Positions 17,638 through 26,613 are shown, numbered from the stretch's first letter. The stretch: 42,421 nucleotides of DNA from Proteobacteria bacterium UBA652 (GCA_002299915.1 DBOG01000016.1:1-42421), one strand, 5' to 3'. Notes: generated by a model not told the origin, from the sequence alone. Translations and numbers: made by a program.

Positions 17638-19536
17638 ATGCGAAATTTTATTTATCTTCTCCTTTTCCTACTCAGCACCGCATCTGTTCAAGCAGATAGA
17701 CTGCATGATCGTACGCTATTCAAGCAAGCCCAGTCGGCATTAGACAAGGGTGAACTGCGTACTTTTATGCAAACCAAGCAACAACTCTCTGGCTATCCGC
17801 TGCAACCCTATCTAGATTATCTCTACCTACGCAAGCGCCTCGCCGTTGAGCCCGCAAACACCATTAGCCAATTTCTCACGGAGCATAAAGGCGCTTTCTA
17901 TACCGCCAGATTACGCAAAGCATGGCTCTTACAACTTGCGAATACGGGGCAATGGCAGCGTTTTCTAACGCACTATCAAGAGACAAACAACGCGCAGCTG
18001 CAATGCCACCGTTTGCAAGCCCTTATCCGAACAGGCGAGAGCCAACAAGCCCATCTTGATACGGCTAATCTCTGGTTAGTGGGTAAATCTCAGCATAAAG
18101 CTTGTGATGCGCCATTTGCGCACTGGCAACGCCAAGGTGGTATTACCACCGATTTACGCAAGCAACGTATGCTGCTCGCGCTTGAAGCGAATGAATTTGG
18201 CTTGGCTGCCTATCTCGCTAAGCAACTACCAAATGCCGCCACAGCCACGCGCCATGTTGCAGCCTGGAAAGCAATTCATGCCAATCCAAAACAACAGCTC
18301 TCACCGCGCGCTTCCAGCCTACGGCATGACGATGACATGACGCGTCGCATCTTACAGCATGGCATTGCGCGACTTGCGCGTAAAGATCCACAGCAAGCTT
18401 ATCAAGTATGGCAATTCCTATCCAGCCGCTATCAGTTTAGTGACGCACAGCGTAGCGCCATTCAGCAATCTATTGGTCAACGTGCCGCCTTAAATCGTGA
18501 TCCTAACACCCTACGCTACTATGGCGATGCGGTGGGCGACCACTGGCGAGTACGCGCCGCACTGTGGCAACAAAACTGGCCTGAAGTGCTGATTGCCATT
18601 GATGGGCTTGATAGAATAGAACAAAAAAGCCTACTCTGGCGATATTGGCGCGCCCGAGCGCTTGCAAAAACAGGCAAAGAAGCTGAAGCGACGGCAATCT
18701 ATCAAATATTGGCCACCGAGCGTGACTACTTTGGTTTTCTCGCCGCCGATCAGCTTGGCCAAGCTTATCAAATGAATCATCATCCGCTTGCCATTGATCC
18801 TGCTGCGCTCAACGCATTTGCAATGAAACCCGCCACCCAACAGCTGCGTGAATTCTATCAAATGGGATTAGAAATGGAAGCGAATCGTCAAGCCTATCAC
18901 TTTAAAACCACCTTACCGCAGTCAGAGATTGAAATGCTCGCCACCCTCACCCATCGCTGGGGTTGGCATAATCAAACCATCGCCCTGCTCGGCAGCATCA
19001 AATCCTGGGATGCACTCGATCTCCGCTTCCCGCCCTTATTTGATGCCGCCCTCACCGATGCAGGTCAAGCCGTCAACCTCGATCCCAACTGGCTGATTGG
19101 CCTGGCGCGACAAGAAAGTGCCTTTGATGTCCGCGCCCACTCCCGTGTTGGTGCCCGTGGCCTCATGCAGCTGATGCCCGCCACCGCGCGTAGCATGGCA
19201 AAAAAACTGGGTCGCCCCTTAAAAAGTATGAATGACCTCTATCTGCCCAGCGTCAATATTCCACTTGGCAGCGGCTACTTACGCCAAGTCTATGACCAAC
19301 ACCAACAAAATCAAGCTCTCGCCTCCGCCTCCTACAATGCAGGCCCGCACCGTGTAACGCGCTGGCTGCCACCACACAATTTACCCGCCGACATCTGGGC
19401 GGCCAATATCCCATTTACTGAAACCCGTGGTTATGTGCGCAGTGTGCTCAGCTATGCCGCTGTATTCCAGCATCAACGTAAACAAGCCATCACACCCCTT
19501 AAAGAACGGATGCCAATAGTACGGCCTTCCAGCTGA
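17638..19536 (+). CDS. slt: Soluble lytic murein transglycosylase
   Basis: A periplasmic exolytic transglycosylase. The start at 17638 gives a good signal peptide (MRNFIYLLLFLLSTASVQA|D); the frame extends back to 17578, inside chpC, but that leader is not signal-like. The long N-terminal region is helical U-domain type, including ALWQQNWPEVLIAI and RYWRARALAKTGK. The C-terminal SLT domain shows IGLARQESAFDVRAHSRVGA, with catalytic Glu near residue 493, then RGLMQLMPATA, ASYNAGPHRVTRWL and ETRGYVRSVL. At 632 residues it is close to E. coli Slt70. Its stop overlaps the cca start (TGATG). Confidence 0.94.
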   Translation: MRNFIYLLLFLLSTASVQADRLHDRTLFKQAQSALDKGELRTFMQTKQQLSGYPLQPYLDYLYLRKRLAVEPANTISQFLTEHKGAFYTARLRKAWLLQLANTGQWQRFLTHYQETNNAQLQCHRLQALIRTGESQQAHLDTANLWLVGKSQHKACDAPFAHWQRQGGITTDLRKQRMLLALEANEFGLAAYLAKQLPNAATATRHVAAWKAIHANPKQQLSPRASSLRHDDDMTRRILQHGIARLARKDPQQAYQVWQFLSSRYQFSDAQRSAIQQSIGQRAALNRDPNTLRYYGDAVGDHWRVRAALWQQNWPEVLIAIDGLDRIEQKSLLWRYWRARALAKTGKEAEATAIYQILATERDYFGFLAADQLGQAYQMNHHPLAIDPAALNAFAMKPATQQLREFYQMGLEMEANRQAYHFKTTLPQSEIEMLATLTHRWGWHNQTIALLGSIKSWDALDLRFPPLFDAALTDAGQAVNLDPNWLIGLARQESAFDVRAHSRVGARGLMQLMPATARSMAKKLGRPLKSMNDLYLPSVNIPLGSGYLRQVYDQHQQNQALASASYNAGPHRVTRWLPPHNLPADIWAANIPFTETRGYVRSVLSYAAVFQHQRKQAITPLKERMPIVRPSS

Positions 19537-20774
19537 TGACCGAACAAATTTACTTGGTCGGTGGGGCAGTAAGAGACCAACTACTTGGGATTGAGGTTAA
19601 AGATAAAGATTGGGTTGTTGTCGGTAGTTCGCCCGACAAAATGCTTGCCCAAGGCTTCCAGGCTGTTGGCAAAGATTTCCCTGTTTTCCTCCATCCAAGC
19701 ACCCATGAGGAATATGCTCTCGCCCGCACCGAACGAAAAACTGCACCTGGTTATAAAGGCTTCCAATTCCACGCCGCTGAAGATGTCACCCTAGAACAAG
19801 ATTTACAAAGACGCGATCTCACCATCAACGCCATCGCCCAAACTGAAGATGGCACTTTAATTGACCCCTATAATGGCCAACAAGACATTAAAGATAAGAT
19901 CTTACGCCATGTCTCCCCCGCCTTTGCCGAAGATCCTGTACGCGTACTACGTATCGCCCGCTTCGCTGCCCGCTTTGATTTCACCATTGCAGATGAAACC
20001 CAAGCACTGATTAAGCAAATGATCGAAAGTGGCGAACTCGAGTACCTTGTGGCTGAGCGCGTCTGGCAAGAACTCGACAAAGCGCTGGGTGCAGATAAGC
20101 CCTCTCGCTTCTTCACCAGCCTACGAGAAAGCGGCGCGCTTAAAGCTTTATTCCCCGAAGTGGACCGCCTATTTGGCGTGCCTCAACCTGAGAAATGGCA
20201 CCCTGAAATTGATACAGGTGTCCACGTTATGCTCGTCATCGATCAAGCCGCCAAACTCACCCAAGATAAAATCGTCCGCTTCGCTGCCCTCTGCCATGAT
20301 CTCGGCAAAGGCACCACGCCTGCCGACACTCTGCCAAGGCATATCGGCCATGAAGCCCGCAGCATCGACCTGACTAAGGCGCTCTGCAAACGTATTAAAG
20401 CACCAAAAGAATATCAAGAAATGGCTGTATTAATCGCCGAATATCACACCCACGTTCACCTCTTATTTGAGCTCAAAGCTAATACTATTCTAAAAGTCCT
20501 CAATGCCTTTGACGCTTTCCGCCGTCCCGAACGATTCCAACAATTCCTGCTCACAGGCGAAGCTGATTCCCGTGGTCGCCCAGGCTATGAAACCAGCGCC
20601 ATTCCTGAATTAGCAGCCTTTCAACAATGCCGCGATACCGCCGCCAAAATTACAGCACAACCCTTTGTTGAAGCTGGGCTAGTGGGCCCCGCGATTAGTG
20701 AAGCAATGCAAAAACAACGGATCATTGAAATTAAAAAGCGACAATCGGACTGGAAGAAGACCAATAGCAGCTAA
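19536..20774 (+). CDS. cca: CCA tRNA nucleotidyltransferase, multifunctional (HD domain)
   Basis: Adds or repairs the CCA end of tRNAs. The N-terminal nucleotidyltransferase has YLVGGAVRDQLLG and the metal-binding KDKDW, then TERKTAPGYKGF and DLQRRDLTINAIA, followed by the RNA-binding head (DPVRVLRIARFAARF). The C-terminal HD phosphohydrolase domain has CHDLGKGTTP and HTHVH, as in the gammaproteobacterial multifunctional enzyme. The length, 412 residues, is normal for it. The ATG overlaps the slt stop by one base. Confidence 0.96.
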   Translation: MTEQIYLVGGAVRDQLLGIEVKDKDWVVVGSSPDKMLAQGFQAVGKDFPVFLHPSTHEEYALARTERKTAPGYKGFQFHAAEDVTLEQDLQRRDLTINAIAQTEDGTLIDPYNGQQDIKDKILRHVSPAFAEDPVRVLRIARFAARFDFTIADETQALIKQMIESGELEYLVAERVWQELDKALGADKPSRFFTSLRESGALKALFPEVDRLFGVPQPEKWHPEIDTGVHVMLVIDQAAKLTQDKIVRFAALCHDLGKGTTPADTLPRHIGHEARSIDLTKALCKRIKAPKEYQEMAVLIAEYHTHVHLLFELKANTILKVLNAFDAFRRPERFQQFLLTGEADSRGRPGYETSAIPELAAFQQCRDTAAKITAQPFVEAGLVGPAISEAMQKQRIIEIKKRQSDWKKTNSS

Positions 20775-20969
20775 AACATGACTAAAATCATTGGCTGATC
20801 CCCCTTCGTTTCCACTGTCCAGTTAATCTTGTTTATTAGAGTCGTTGTTTATGCGCTTACTCAAAAAACATTAAGATTTTACTAGAATAATTTTTGTTTT
20901 TGTTGTATTTTTTATAGGCTATTTGTAAATAGCAATATGATTTTAAGATAACTTTAGGAGTAACACATT
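20775..20969. other. AT-rich upstream region of the MxaD-like gene, with a hairpin
   Basis: The stretch has no gene. A perfect dyad GCTATTT-GT-AAATAGC lies at 20918-20933, about 37 bases before the start codon, in an AT-rich tract with several T-runs. It could be an operator or a leader hairpin. No good -35/-10 pair was found. Confidence 0.4.
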
Positions 20970-21545
20970 TTGATAAAACACTATATAAAACTACTCGCCA
21001 TTTTCTTACTGGCACTTCCTGTTATTGCTAGCTCGGCAACAGCACCACCCCGCCATACGGTAGAAGAAAAAATCGTCATCAATGCCGATCCTGCAGCGGT
21101 TTGGGCAGCGGTTAAGGATTTTGACAGTATTCATAACTGGCATCCAGCCATTGCTGCCACTGAAGCGACTGGCGGCAATGAACCTGGTGCTATGCGTACA
21201 TTAACATTGGGCGATGGCAACACAATTACGGAAGAGCTAAAAACATTCAACGAAGACAAGATGATACTTAAATACAGCATTAAAAAAATGAGCGCTGTCG
21301 GTACTGTTGATGATAATGGCGAAGCGCTTGATATTCCCGTTGTGCCAGTTGCTAAATATGTTTCATTCATCACTGTCAAAGCGGTAGATGGTGGTACAGA
21401 AGTATCATGGAAAGCAAAATTTACACGCGCCTATAAGGGTAATAACGACGTACCCGCTGAGCTGGGCGATGACGTTGCAGTGCAAGCGGTAACAGACATC
21501 TATAAAGCCGGCTTAGAAAATCTCAAAACCATGCTGGGAAAATAA
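20970..21545 (+). CDS. MxaD-like periplasmic SRPBCC-family protein
   Basis: A 191-residue exported protein. The signal peptide is MIKHYIKLLAIFLLALPVIA (SSA), then comes a START/SRPBCC polyketide-cyclase-like domain: EEKIVINADPAAVWAAVKDFDS, IHNWHPAI, ALDIPVVPVAKYVSFI and VSWKAKFTRAY. It resembles MxaD, which aids electron transfer from methanol dehydrogenase to cytochrome cL. Here it stands alone, with no mxaF, mxaG or mxaI in view. The start is TTG at 20970, supported by AGGAG nine bases upstream; no in-frame ATG gives a signal peptide. The fold call is strong, while the MxaD role is inferred from similarity and the methylotrophic setting. Confidence 0.8.
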   Translation: MIKHYIKLLAIFLLALPVIASSATAPPRHTVEEKIVINADPAAVWAAVKDFDSIHNWHPAIAATEATGGNEPGAMRTLTLGDGNTITEELKTFNEDKMILKYSIKKMSAVGTVDDNGEALDIPVVPVAKYVSFITVKAVDGGTEVSWKAKFTRAYKGNNDVPAELGDDVAVQAVTDIYKAGLENLKTMLGK

Positions 21546-21596
21546 TTTCAATTTGATGAGTTGAAAATTTTATTTGTTTGAGTATACGTAATATAT

Positions 21597-21625
21597 AAAG
21601 CGGCCTTAAAGATTAAGGTCGCTTT
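21597..21625 (+). terminator. Terminator-like hairpin after the MxaD-like gene
   Basis: AAAGCGGCCTTA and TAAGGTCGCTTT pair with one mismatch around a 5-base loop. The stem ends in TTT but no long T-run follows, so efficiency is uncertain. Confidence 0.55.
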
Positions 21626-21690
21626 ATATTGCACTTACCAGACTACGCCACTTCGTGTTCCATCTAACAACGGTAATCAATGGGAAAATA

Positions 21691-22020
21691 ATGATGCCTC
21701 TCTTAAATAAACACTGGCATCACCTCCCCGAAGCAGAAGTAACTGATTTGCTGGATGCCCAGTTTGATACCGGACTAGATCAATTCGATATAAAAGACCG
21801 TAGAGAAAAATTTGGGGCTAACACACTGACCCTAAAAAAGGGCAAGGGACCGCTACTAGAAGGTTTGATCATGGGAACACGCTGTGGGGACATTGATCCC
21901 TCCATCCCCTTATATATGCAGCAGCAAACAAACAGCTGTGCAAAACAAGTCAGTGACGAGCTTAATCGGCATTCTGGTTTGTTAGGTATAAGCGGCCTAC
22001 TTGATGGCGTAGAAAAATAA
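21691..22020 (+). pseudogene. Chimeric remnant: P-type cation ATPase N-terminus fused in frame to an acetate kinase fragment
   Basis: The first 50 or so residues (HWHHLPEAEVTDLLDAQFDT, GLDQFDIKDRREKFGANTL, KKGKGPLL) match the cation-ATPase N-terminal domain. From about PLLEGLIMGTRCGDIDP on, the sequence is the middle of acetate kinase (compare EGLVMGTRSGDIDP), continuing to SGLLGISG. It then ends in LDGVEK with no AckA catalytic C-terminus. Neither half can be active: the ATPase lacks its membrane, phosphorylation and nucleotide domains, and the kinase lacks most of its fold. The junction is near 21849-21862. It is most easily read as the scar of a deletion between two neighbouring genes. The frame could start at GTG 21655, but ATG 21691 or 21694 is likelier. 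Whether it is expressed is unknown. Confidence 0.75.
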
Positions 22021-22140
22021 TGTCCCGGATCTTTGGAACTATACTCGGTGCTACCAGTCAGAAAGTGCAGATAGGATTTATCAACTGAACTTAGAAGCGT
22101 AGCAAATAAAAGGCTGGCCGTTCTTCTAAAAGGAAAAATT

Positions 22141-22668
22141 ATGTTAAAAAAGATCATTTTTGCGCTGATAGCCTTATTTGCCATCTCTGCGGGTGCTTTT
22201 TACTTTATAAACGCAACAGATAATTATGATGCTAGTAACTATTCAGCAACCGTACCTGACACCTTTACTGTTGGCTCAACCTTAGATTTCGCACTGCCAG
22301 ACCAATTCGGAAAAACACATAGCTTAAACCCCAATACTAAAACACTTGTATTTACATTCGCGAAAGATTCGGCGCATATTATGAAAGACTTTCTGCGAGA
22401 AAAAGAAGACGGTTATCTTAGCCAAAAATCAACGTATTACATTGCCGATATAAGCACTGCTCCCGTCTTTATAAGAAATGCTTTTATTATTCCTGATCTG
22501 CAAAAAAGCCCTTATCCTGTGCTGCTTATTTATAACGAAGAAATAGCGACAAAATTTAGATATGATGCAAAAAAAGAAGCGATTAAAGTGGTGACGCTAG
22601 ACAATAAAACAGTAACAGACATCCAATTTGTTACCACACAAGCGGAGTTTGAAGCGGCGTTAAAATAA
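22141..22668 (+). CDS. Uncharacterised exported or membrane-anchored protein, possibly thioredoxin-like
   Basis: A 175-residue protein with an N-terminal hydrophobic segment (LKKIIFALIALFAISAGAFYF) that is a signal peptide or anchor. The remainder is periplasmic. VGSTLDFALPDQFGKTHSL followed by TLVFTFAKD resembles the entry to a thioredoxin/AhpC-type fold, but no CxxC is present and the protein contains no cysteine at all. I do not recognise a named family. AAAAGGA precedes the ATG. It is convergent with fbpC, leaving a 108-base gap with no clear terminator. Confidence 0.7.
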   Translation: MLKKIIFALIALFAISAGAFYFINATDNYDASNYSATVPDTFTVGSTLDFALPDQFGKTHSLNPNTKTLVFTFAKDSAHIMKDFLREKEDGYLSQKSTYYIADISTAPVFIRNAFIIPDLQKSPYPVLLIYNEEIATKFRYDAKKEAIKVVTLDNKTVTDIQFVTTQAEFEAALK

Positions 22669-22776
22669 GTGTGCCCGCCGGGTTGGTTTGCTAGCCATTG
22701 CTATGGAGGTTGCGACCCATGTCTGCTAACAAATACATCTGTCTAACCACTTTATTAAAGACAAATCCCTGAAAAG

Positions 22777-23829
22777 TTACTTATTAAACAAGATAGCCGG
22801 GTGATCCAATACTGTAATTGAAACGAGCCCTCCCACCTCTATTTTTTGGGCTAGGGGCTGATTAACCATTAATGTGCTCTCTCCAATAGCGACCGTATAT
22901 ATTTGATTATCGCCATTAAAAGTCTGGTTGATTATTTTTCCTTGTCCCTGCTTATCCCGTGTAATTATTAATTGGTTTGGCCTAATAAATTGTCGTACTT
23001 TTCCCCCTATTTCTAAGCTATGTGGTACGGTTGATTTTATTTCACCTAAGTCCTTTGATAGTGTGTGATATTGATCGACGATCTTGACATCTAACCAATT
23101 TCCTTCCCCCATTGATTCTGCCAGTGCAGCAGAATGAGGCTGGAAATATAAGGACTCTGCTGTGCCTATTTGAACAATACTACCTGCTTCCATAAAGGCT
23201 AATTTGTCTGCAAAGGCAAAGGCTTCTGCCTTATTATGTGTCACAAACACAGCGGCAACACCTCTTTGCTTTAAGATCTGACGAATATCTGCCATCAGTT
23301 GTTGGCGTAATTGATGATCTACATTTGAAAAAGGCTCATCCAGTAACAATAGCTTCGGCTTAATCGCAAGCGCCCGTGCGATGGCTACCCGCTGTTGTTG
23401 CCCGCCTGACAGTTCGTGTGGATAGGCCGCATCATAGCCTTCCATATTAACCAGTTCAAGTAATGATTTTACAGTGTGTGCCGCTTGTTGCTTGTCTTCT
23501 TTAATGCCATAACAAATATTGTCTGCGACTGTCATATGCGGAAATAAAGCATAATCTTGAAAGATAATGCCTACATTTCTTTTATCAGGAGAGATTACAT
23601 TCTCAACCGATGAGATGATTTCCCCAGCCACGGAAATTGTGCCATGCTGTAAGGGCAATAAGCCTGCGATGGCTTTTAGCACAGTTGTTTTACCTGAGCC
23701 ACTTTGCCCTAGCAAACATAAAATCTCGTTATCTAAGATCTGCAAAGATAGTTGATTAAGCACTTTCTTTTGTCCATACTGAATGGATAATGCATCAATT
23801 TCCAACGCATACTTTTCTGTTTCATTCAT
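22777..23829 (-). CDS. fbpC: Iron(III) ABC transporter ATP-binding protein
   Basis: The ATPase of a ferric-iron importer, 350 residues. It has Walker A GQSGSGKTT (residues 41-49), the Q-loop region IIFQDYALFPHMTVADN, signature LSGGQQQR, Walker B LLLLDEPFSNVD and the H-loop VFVTHNKAEA. A C-terminal TOBE-like regulatory region begins near residue 240. The start overlaps the end of fbpB (ATGA), showing translational coupling. The FbpC assignment rests on the neighbouring permease and binding protein. Confidence 0.9.
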   Translation of the reverse strand: MNETEKYALEIDALSIQYGQKKVLNQLSLQILDNEILCLLGQSGSGKTTVLKAIAGLLPLQHGTISVAGEIISSVENVISPDKRNVGIIFQDYALFPHMTVADNICYGIKEDKQQAAHTVKSLLELVNMEGYDAAYPHELSGGQQQRVAIARALAIKPKLLLLDEPFSNVDHQLRQQLMADIRQILKQRGVAAVFVTHNKAEAFAFADKLAFMEAGSIVQIGTAESLYFQPHSAALAESMGEGNWLDVKIVDQYHTLSKDLGEIKSTVPHSLEIGGKVRQFIRPNQLIITRDKQGQGKIINQTFNGDNQIYTVAIGESTLMVNQPLAQKIEVGGLVSITVLDHPAILFNK

Positions 23830-25454
23830 GATGATGTTTTACCTGTTTGGGTCAGCCTGATTACCGGTATTAAACCTGCTAACACAATTAAAATAGCCGC
23901 CACTGCGGCTTGTTCCAGCTGCTCATCCGATACAAACTGGTAAACATAGGTGGCTAAGGTATCAAAGTTGAAAGGTCGTAATAATAATGCGGCGGGTAGC
24001 TCTTTCATACATTCTATAAATACTAGCAAAAGTGCTGTGAATAGGCCTTTTTTAACTAGTGGAATATGTATCAAAAATAAGCTTTGTAAATTTGATTTAC
24101 CCAATGTTTTTGATGCCATATCCAGTGATGGACTAATATTCAAAAAGCTTGATTCAATGGTGCCATTTGCAATCGCTTGAAAACGAACCACAAAAGCAAA
24201 AATCAAGGCAAACACTGTACCTGACAAAAATAATCCCGGCGCTTGATAACCTAAGCTTACCCACCAGTCATTTATGCTAGTTTCAAACACGGTGATTGGA
24301 ATTAATACCCCGATGGCTAATACGGTGCTTGGCATCACATAGCTCACCATGCTGATCCTTAATGGAATCGCGGCACTGCGCTTGCTAGATAAGCGTGCAG
24401 TGTAAACGAATACAATCGCAATAATGGTTGTGATCGCCGCCACAATCAGGGCAAGCCAGATACTCTGTAGCAATACTTGCCATAATTCAGCTTGCCAACT
24501 AGCAGAAAAATAATGAACAGCGTAGTCCAGCAAAATAATAACAGGGATCAGAAACCCCGCCAGCACAAGGCCTGCACACCATATAATAGCCGCTATTGAT
24601 TGGCGTTGCGTTAATTTAAATCTCGTCACTTGACCCGAAGATTTATGATAAAAACGCTGCCTATCCCGCTGCCAACGTTCAATCATTAACAAACCCATTA
24701 CAGTAAGTAACATCAGCATGGAAATTTTAGCCGCTGCTGATAGCGAGCCATGGCCAAGCCAGCTATCATAAACAGCTGTTGTCAGGGTGTTAACTGAAAA
24801 ATACTGGACGGTTGCAAAATCACCTAATGCTTCTGCACCAATAAAAATCAAACCCACAACAATAGCCGGACGACATAAAGGCAATGATACTTTCTTAAAG
24901 CTCTGCCATGGCGATAGCCCTAAAGTACGGCTCACTTGAAACAGATTGGCACCTTGCTCCAAAAAAGCGGTGCGCGCAATTAGATAGAGGTAGGGATATA
25001 ACACTAAAGCGAGCATTAACGCCGCACCATAGACATTTCTAATATCAAAAAACCAATGTTCACCTATTGGTGTATTGGCCTGAAATACGGCACGCATTAG
25101 CCGCTGAATAGGCCCAGAGAAATCAAACAGATCGGTGTAGATATAGGCTACAACATAAGCAGGCATGGCAAGTGGTAACATCAATAGCCATTGAAACTGC
25201 CGCCGCCATCTGAAGTCACACATCGCAATTAACCAAGCACTTGGCAAGGCAAAAATAGCTGAAAATAATAAGACCAATAACACTAACTTAACGGTATTAA
25301 TCACATAATCAGTGAGTACCGTTGCCCATAGATGATCAAATAAAACAGTGTCAGCGGCAAAGCTTTGGAACAGTAATGCAATAACAGGGGCAATCAAACC
25401 GATAGACACAAGCCAAGATATTACTATCCAAGCTTTGGGGTTCATTGTTTGCAT
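23826..25454 (-). CDS. fbpB: Iron(III) ABC transporter permease (duplicated membrane domain)
   Basis: A 542-residue inner-membrane permease with about twelve hydrophobic segments. There are two fused permease halves, each with an EAA-like loop: SRTLGLSPWQSFKKVSLPLCRP in the first and ASKTLGKSNLQSLFLIHIPL in the second. This two-in-one form is typical of the FbpB/SfuB iron transporters. It works with FbpA and FbpC. The ATG lies just downstream of an intercistronic stem-loop (25461-25496), and its weak GAG-type ribosome-binding site falls in the 3' arm of that structure. Confidence 0.9.
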   Translation of the reverse strand: MQTMNPKAWIVISWLVSIGLIAPVIALLFQSFAADTVLFDHLWATVLTDYVINTVKLVLLVLLFSAIFALPSAWLIAMCDFRWRRQFQWLLMLPLAMPAYVVAYIYTDLFDFSGPIQRLMRAVFQANTPIGEHWFFDIRNVYGAALMLALVLYPYLYLIARTAFLEQGANLFQVSRTLGLSPWQSFKKVSLPLCRPAIVVGLIFIGAEALGDFATVQYFSVNTLTTAVYDSWLGHGSLSAAAKISMLMLLTVMGLLMIERWQRDRQRFYHKSSGQVTRFKLTQRQSIAAIIWCAGLVLAGFLIPVIILLDYAVHYFSASWQAELWQVLLQSIWLALIVAAITTIIAIVFVYTARLSSKRSAAIPLRISMVSYVMPSTVLAIGVLIPITVFETSINDWWVSLGYQAPGLFLSGTVFALIFAFVVRFQAIANGTIESSFLNISPSLDMASKTLGKSNLQSLFLIHIPLVKKGLFTALLLVFIECMKELPAALLLRPFNFDTLATYVYQFVSDEQLEQAAVAAILIVLAGLIPVIRLTQTGKTSS

Positions 25455-25460
25455 TAAATT

Positions 25461-25496
25461 CTCGCTAGTATAAAAACTAGATTATATACTTGCGAG
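25461..25496 (-). repeat. Intercistronic stem-loop between fbpA and fbpB
   Basis: On the minus strand, CTCGCAAGTATA and TATACTAGCGAG pair over 12 positions with a single A-A mismatch, around a 12-base loop. No T-run follows, so it is not a simple terminator. It starts six bases after the fbpA stop and ends six bases before the fbpB ATG. It could stabilise the fbpA message or limit permease translation. Confidence 0.7.
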
Positions 25497-25501
25497 CAGG
25501 C

Positions 25502-26512
25502 CTAAAGATCAAATTTTACTTGATCTAATAGTTTATAAGCCGTAGCGCGATGCTGCACAATCGTGGTTAAAGGCAGACTATCAGCCTTAAAGCAGCCCCA
25601 AGATTGTACTAATTCTGATGCTTCGACCTTAGGATTAACAGGATATTCCATATTCAAAGAAGCGTATAACTGCTGTGCTTTATCACTGCTCAAATAAGCC
25701 ATCAATGCTAAGGCATTATCTTTATTAGGCGCATATTTTGCCATTGCTACTCCAGAAATATTGATATGCGCTCCCCGATCTTGTTGATTCGGAAAAATAA
25801 TATTAACGGCATCCGCCCAAGGCTTTTGCTCCTCATCCATCAACATTTTCCCGTAGTAATAACTATTGCCTAATGACACATCACACACGCCTTCTTTGAT
25901 CGCCATCACTTGCCCACGATCATTACCTTGTGGCTTGCGCGCCAAATTCTCTTTCAGTTTTAGCAACCACTGCTTAGTCTCCGCCTCACCATGATGCGCA
26001 ATCATCGACGCAATTAATGAAACATTATAAGGGTGCTTACCACTGCGTACACAAATCTTGCCTTTAAATTTTTCACCCGTTAGATCTTCATAACTAAGAT
26101 CTTCCGCATCTTCCACTCGATCTTTAGATGCGTAAATAACCCGAGCCCGAGTGGTTAAGGCAAACCAATGTGATTGCTCATCACGATATTGTGCTGGGAT
26201 ATTCTGTGCTAGCGTCTTGTTTTCGACGGCTTGCGTCAATCCTTTTTCCGTTATCTCAACTAGGCGATTAAAATCTGAGGTTAAAACAAGATCCGCTGGG
26301 CTATATTCACCTTCGCGCTCTAATTTTTCGGCAATCCCTGCTTTTGCATAAATAATATTAACTTTAATGCCCGTTTCTTCGGTAAATTTATCTGTAATCG
26401 GGTCAATTAAAAAAGGTTGCCGATAAGAATAAATATTCACCTCTTGCGCACTGGCATTAGCAATGGGGAATAAAAACAGAACGATTAAAGCTGGTATTAA
26501 GCCATTTTTCAT
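25502..26512 (-). CDS. fbpA: Periplasmic iron(III)-binding protein
   Basis: The substrate-binding component of the ferric iron importer. The start is taken at ATG 26512, with AAGGTG nine bases upstream, giving 336 residues and a clean signal peptide (MKNGLIPALIVLFLFPIANA, SA|QE). The frame extends upstream to 26581 but that stretch overlaps the promoter. After the signal come VNIYSYRQPFLIDPI and FTEETGIKVNII. The NSYYYG segment supplies the paired tyrosines that bind Fe3+ in FbpA proteins, followed by FPNQQDRGAHINISG. Expression is probably iron-regulated through the site at 26551-26571. Confidence 0.93.
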   Translation of the reverse strand: MKNGLIPALIVLFLFPIANASAQEVNIYSYRQPFLIDPITDKFTEETGIKVNIIYAKAGIAEKLEREGEYSPADLVLTSDFNRLVEITEKGLTQAVENKTLAQNIPAQYRDEQSHWFALTTRARVIYASKDRVEDAEDLSYEDLTGEKFKGKICVRSGKHPYNVSLIASMIAHHGEAETKQWLLKLKENLARKPQGNDRGQVMAIKEGVCDVSLGNSYYYGKMLMDEEQKPWADAVNIIFPNQQDRGAHINISGVAMAKYAPNKDNALALMAYLSSDKAQQLYASLNMEYPVNPKVEASELVQSWGCFKADSLPLTTIVQHRATAYKLLDQVKFDL

Positions 26513-26550
26513 ATGAAATTTCACCTTTTTTGATCTAAAAAAACCATAAA

Positions 26551-26594
26551 TAAGAACCATTACTATTATAGGATAAAACACTCGATTTATTCAA
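26551..26594 (-). promoter_or_regulatory. fbpA promoter with overlapping Fur-box-like site
   Basis: On the minus strand, TTGAAT (26594-26589) and a perfect TATAAT (26570-26565) are 18 bases apart. A sequence starting at 26571 matches the 19-base Fur consensus at 12 of 19 positions and covers the -10. This is consistent with Fur repression of fbpABC. Confidence 0.6.
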
Positions 26595-26613
26595 GCTAAA
26601 CTAACGTCTGCAA

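Noticed and set aside
21780..22184. 134-codon minus-strand frame opposite the ATPase/AckA remnant
   Set aside because: The plus strand carries clear family sequence in the same place; the minus translation shows no family features.
22719..22772. Tiny 17-codon frame with a GGAGG upstream, in the gap between the unknown exported protein and fbpC
   Set aside because: No recognisable product and too short to support; probably chance.
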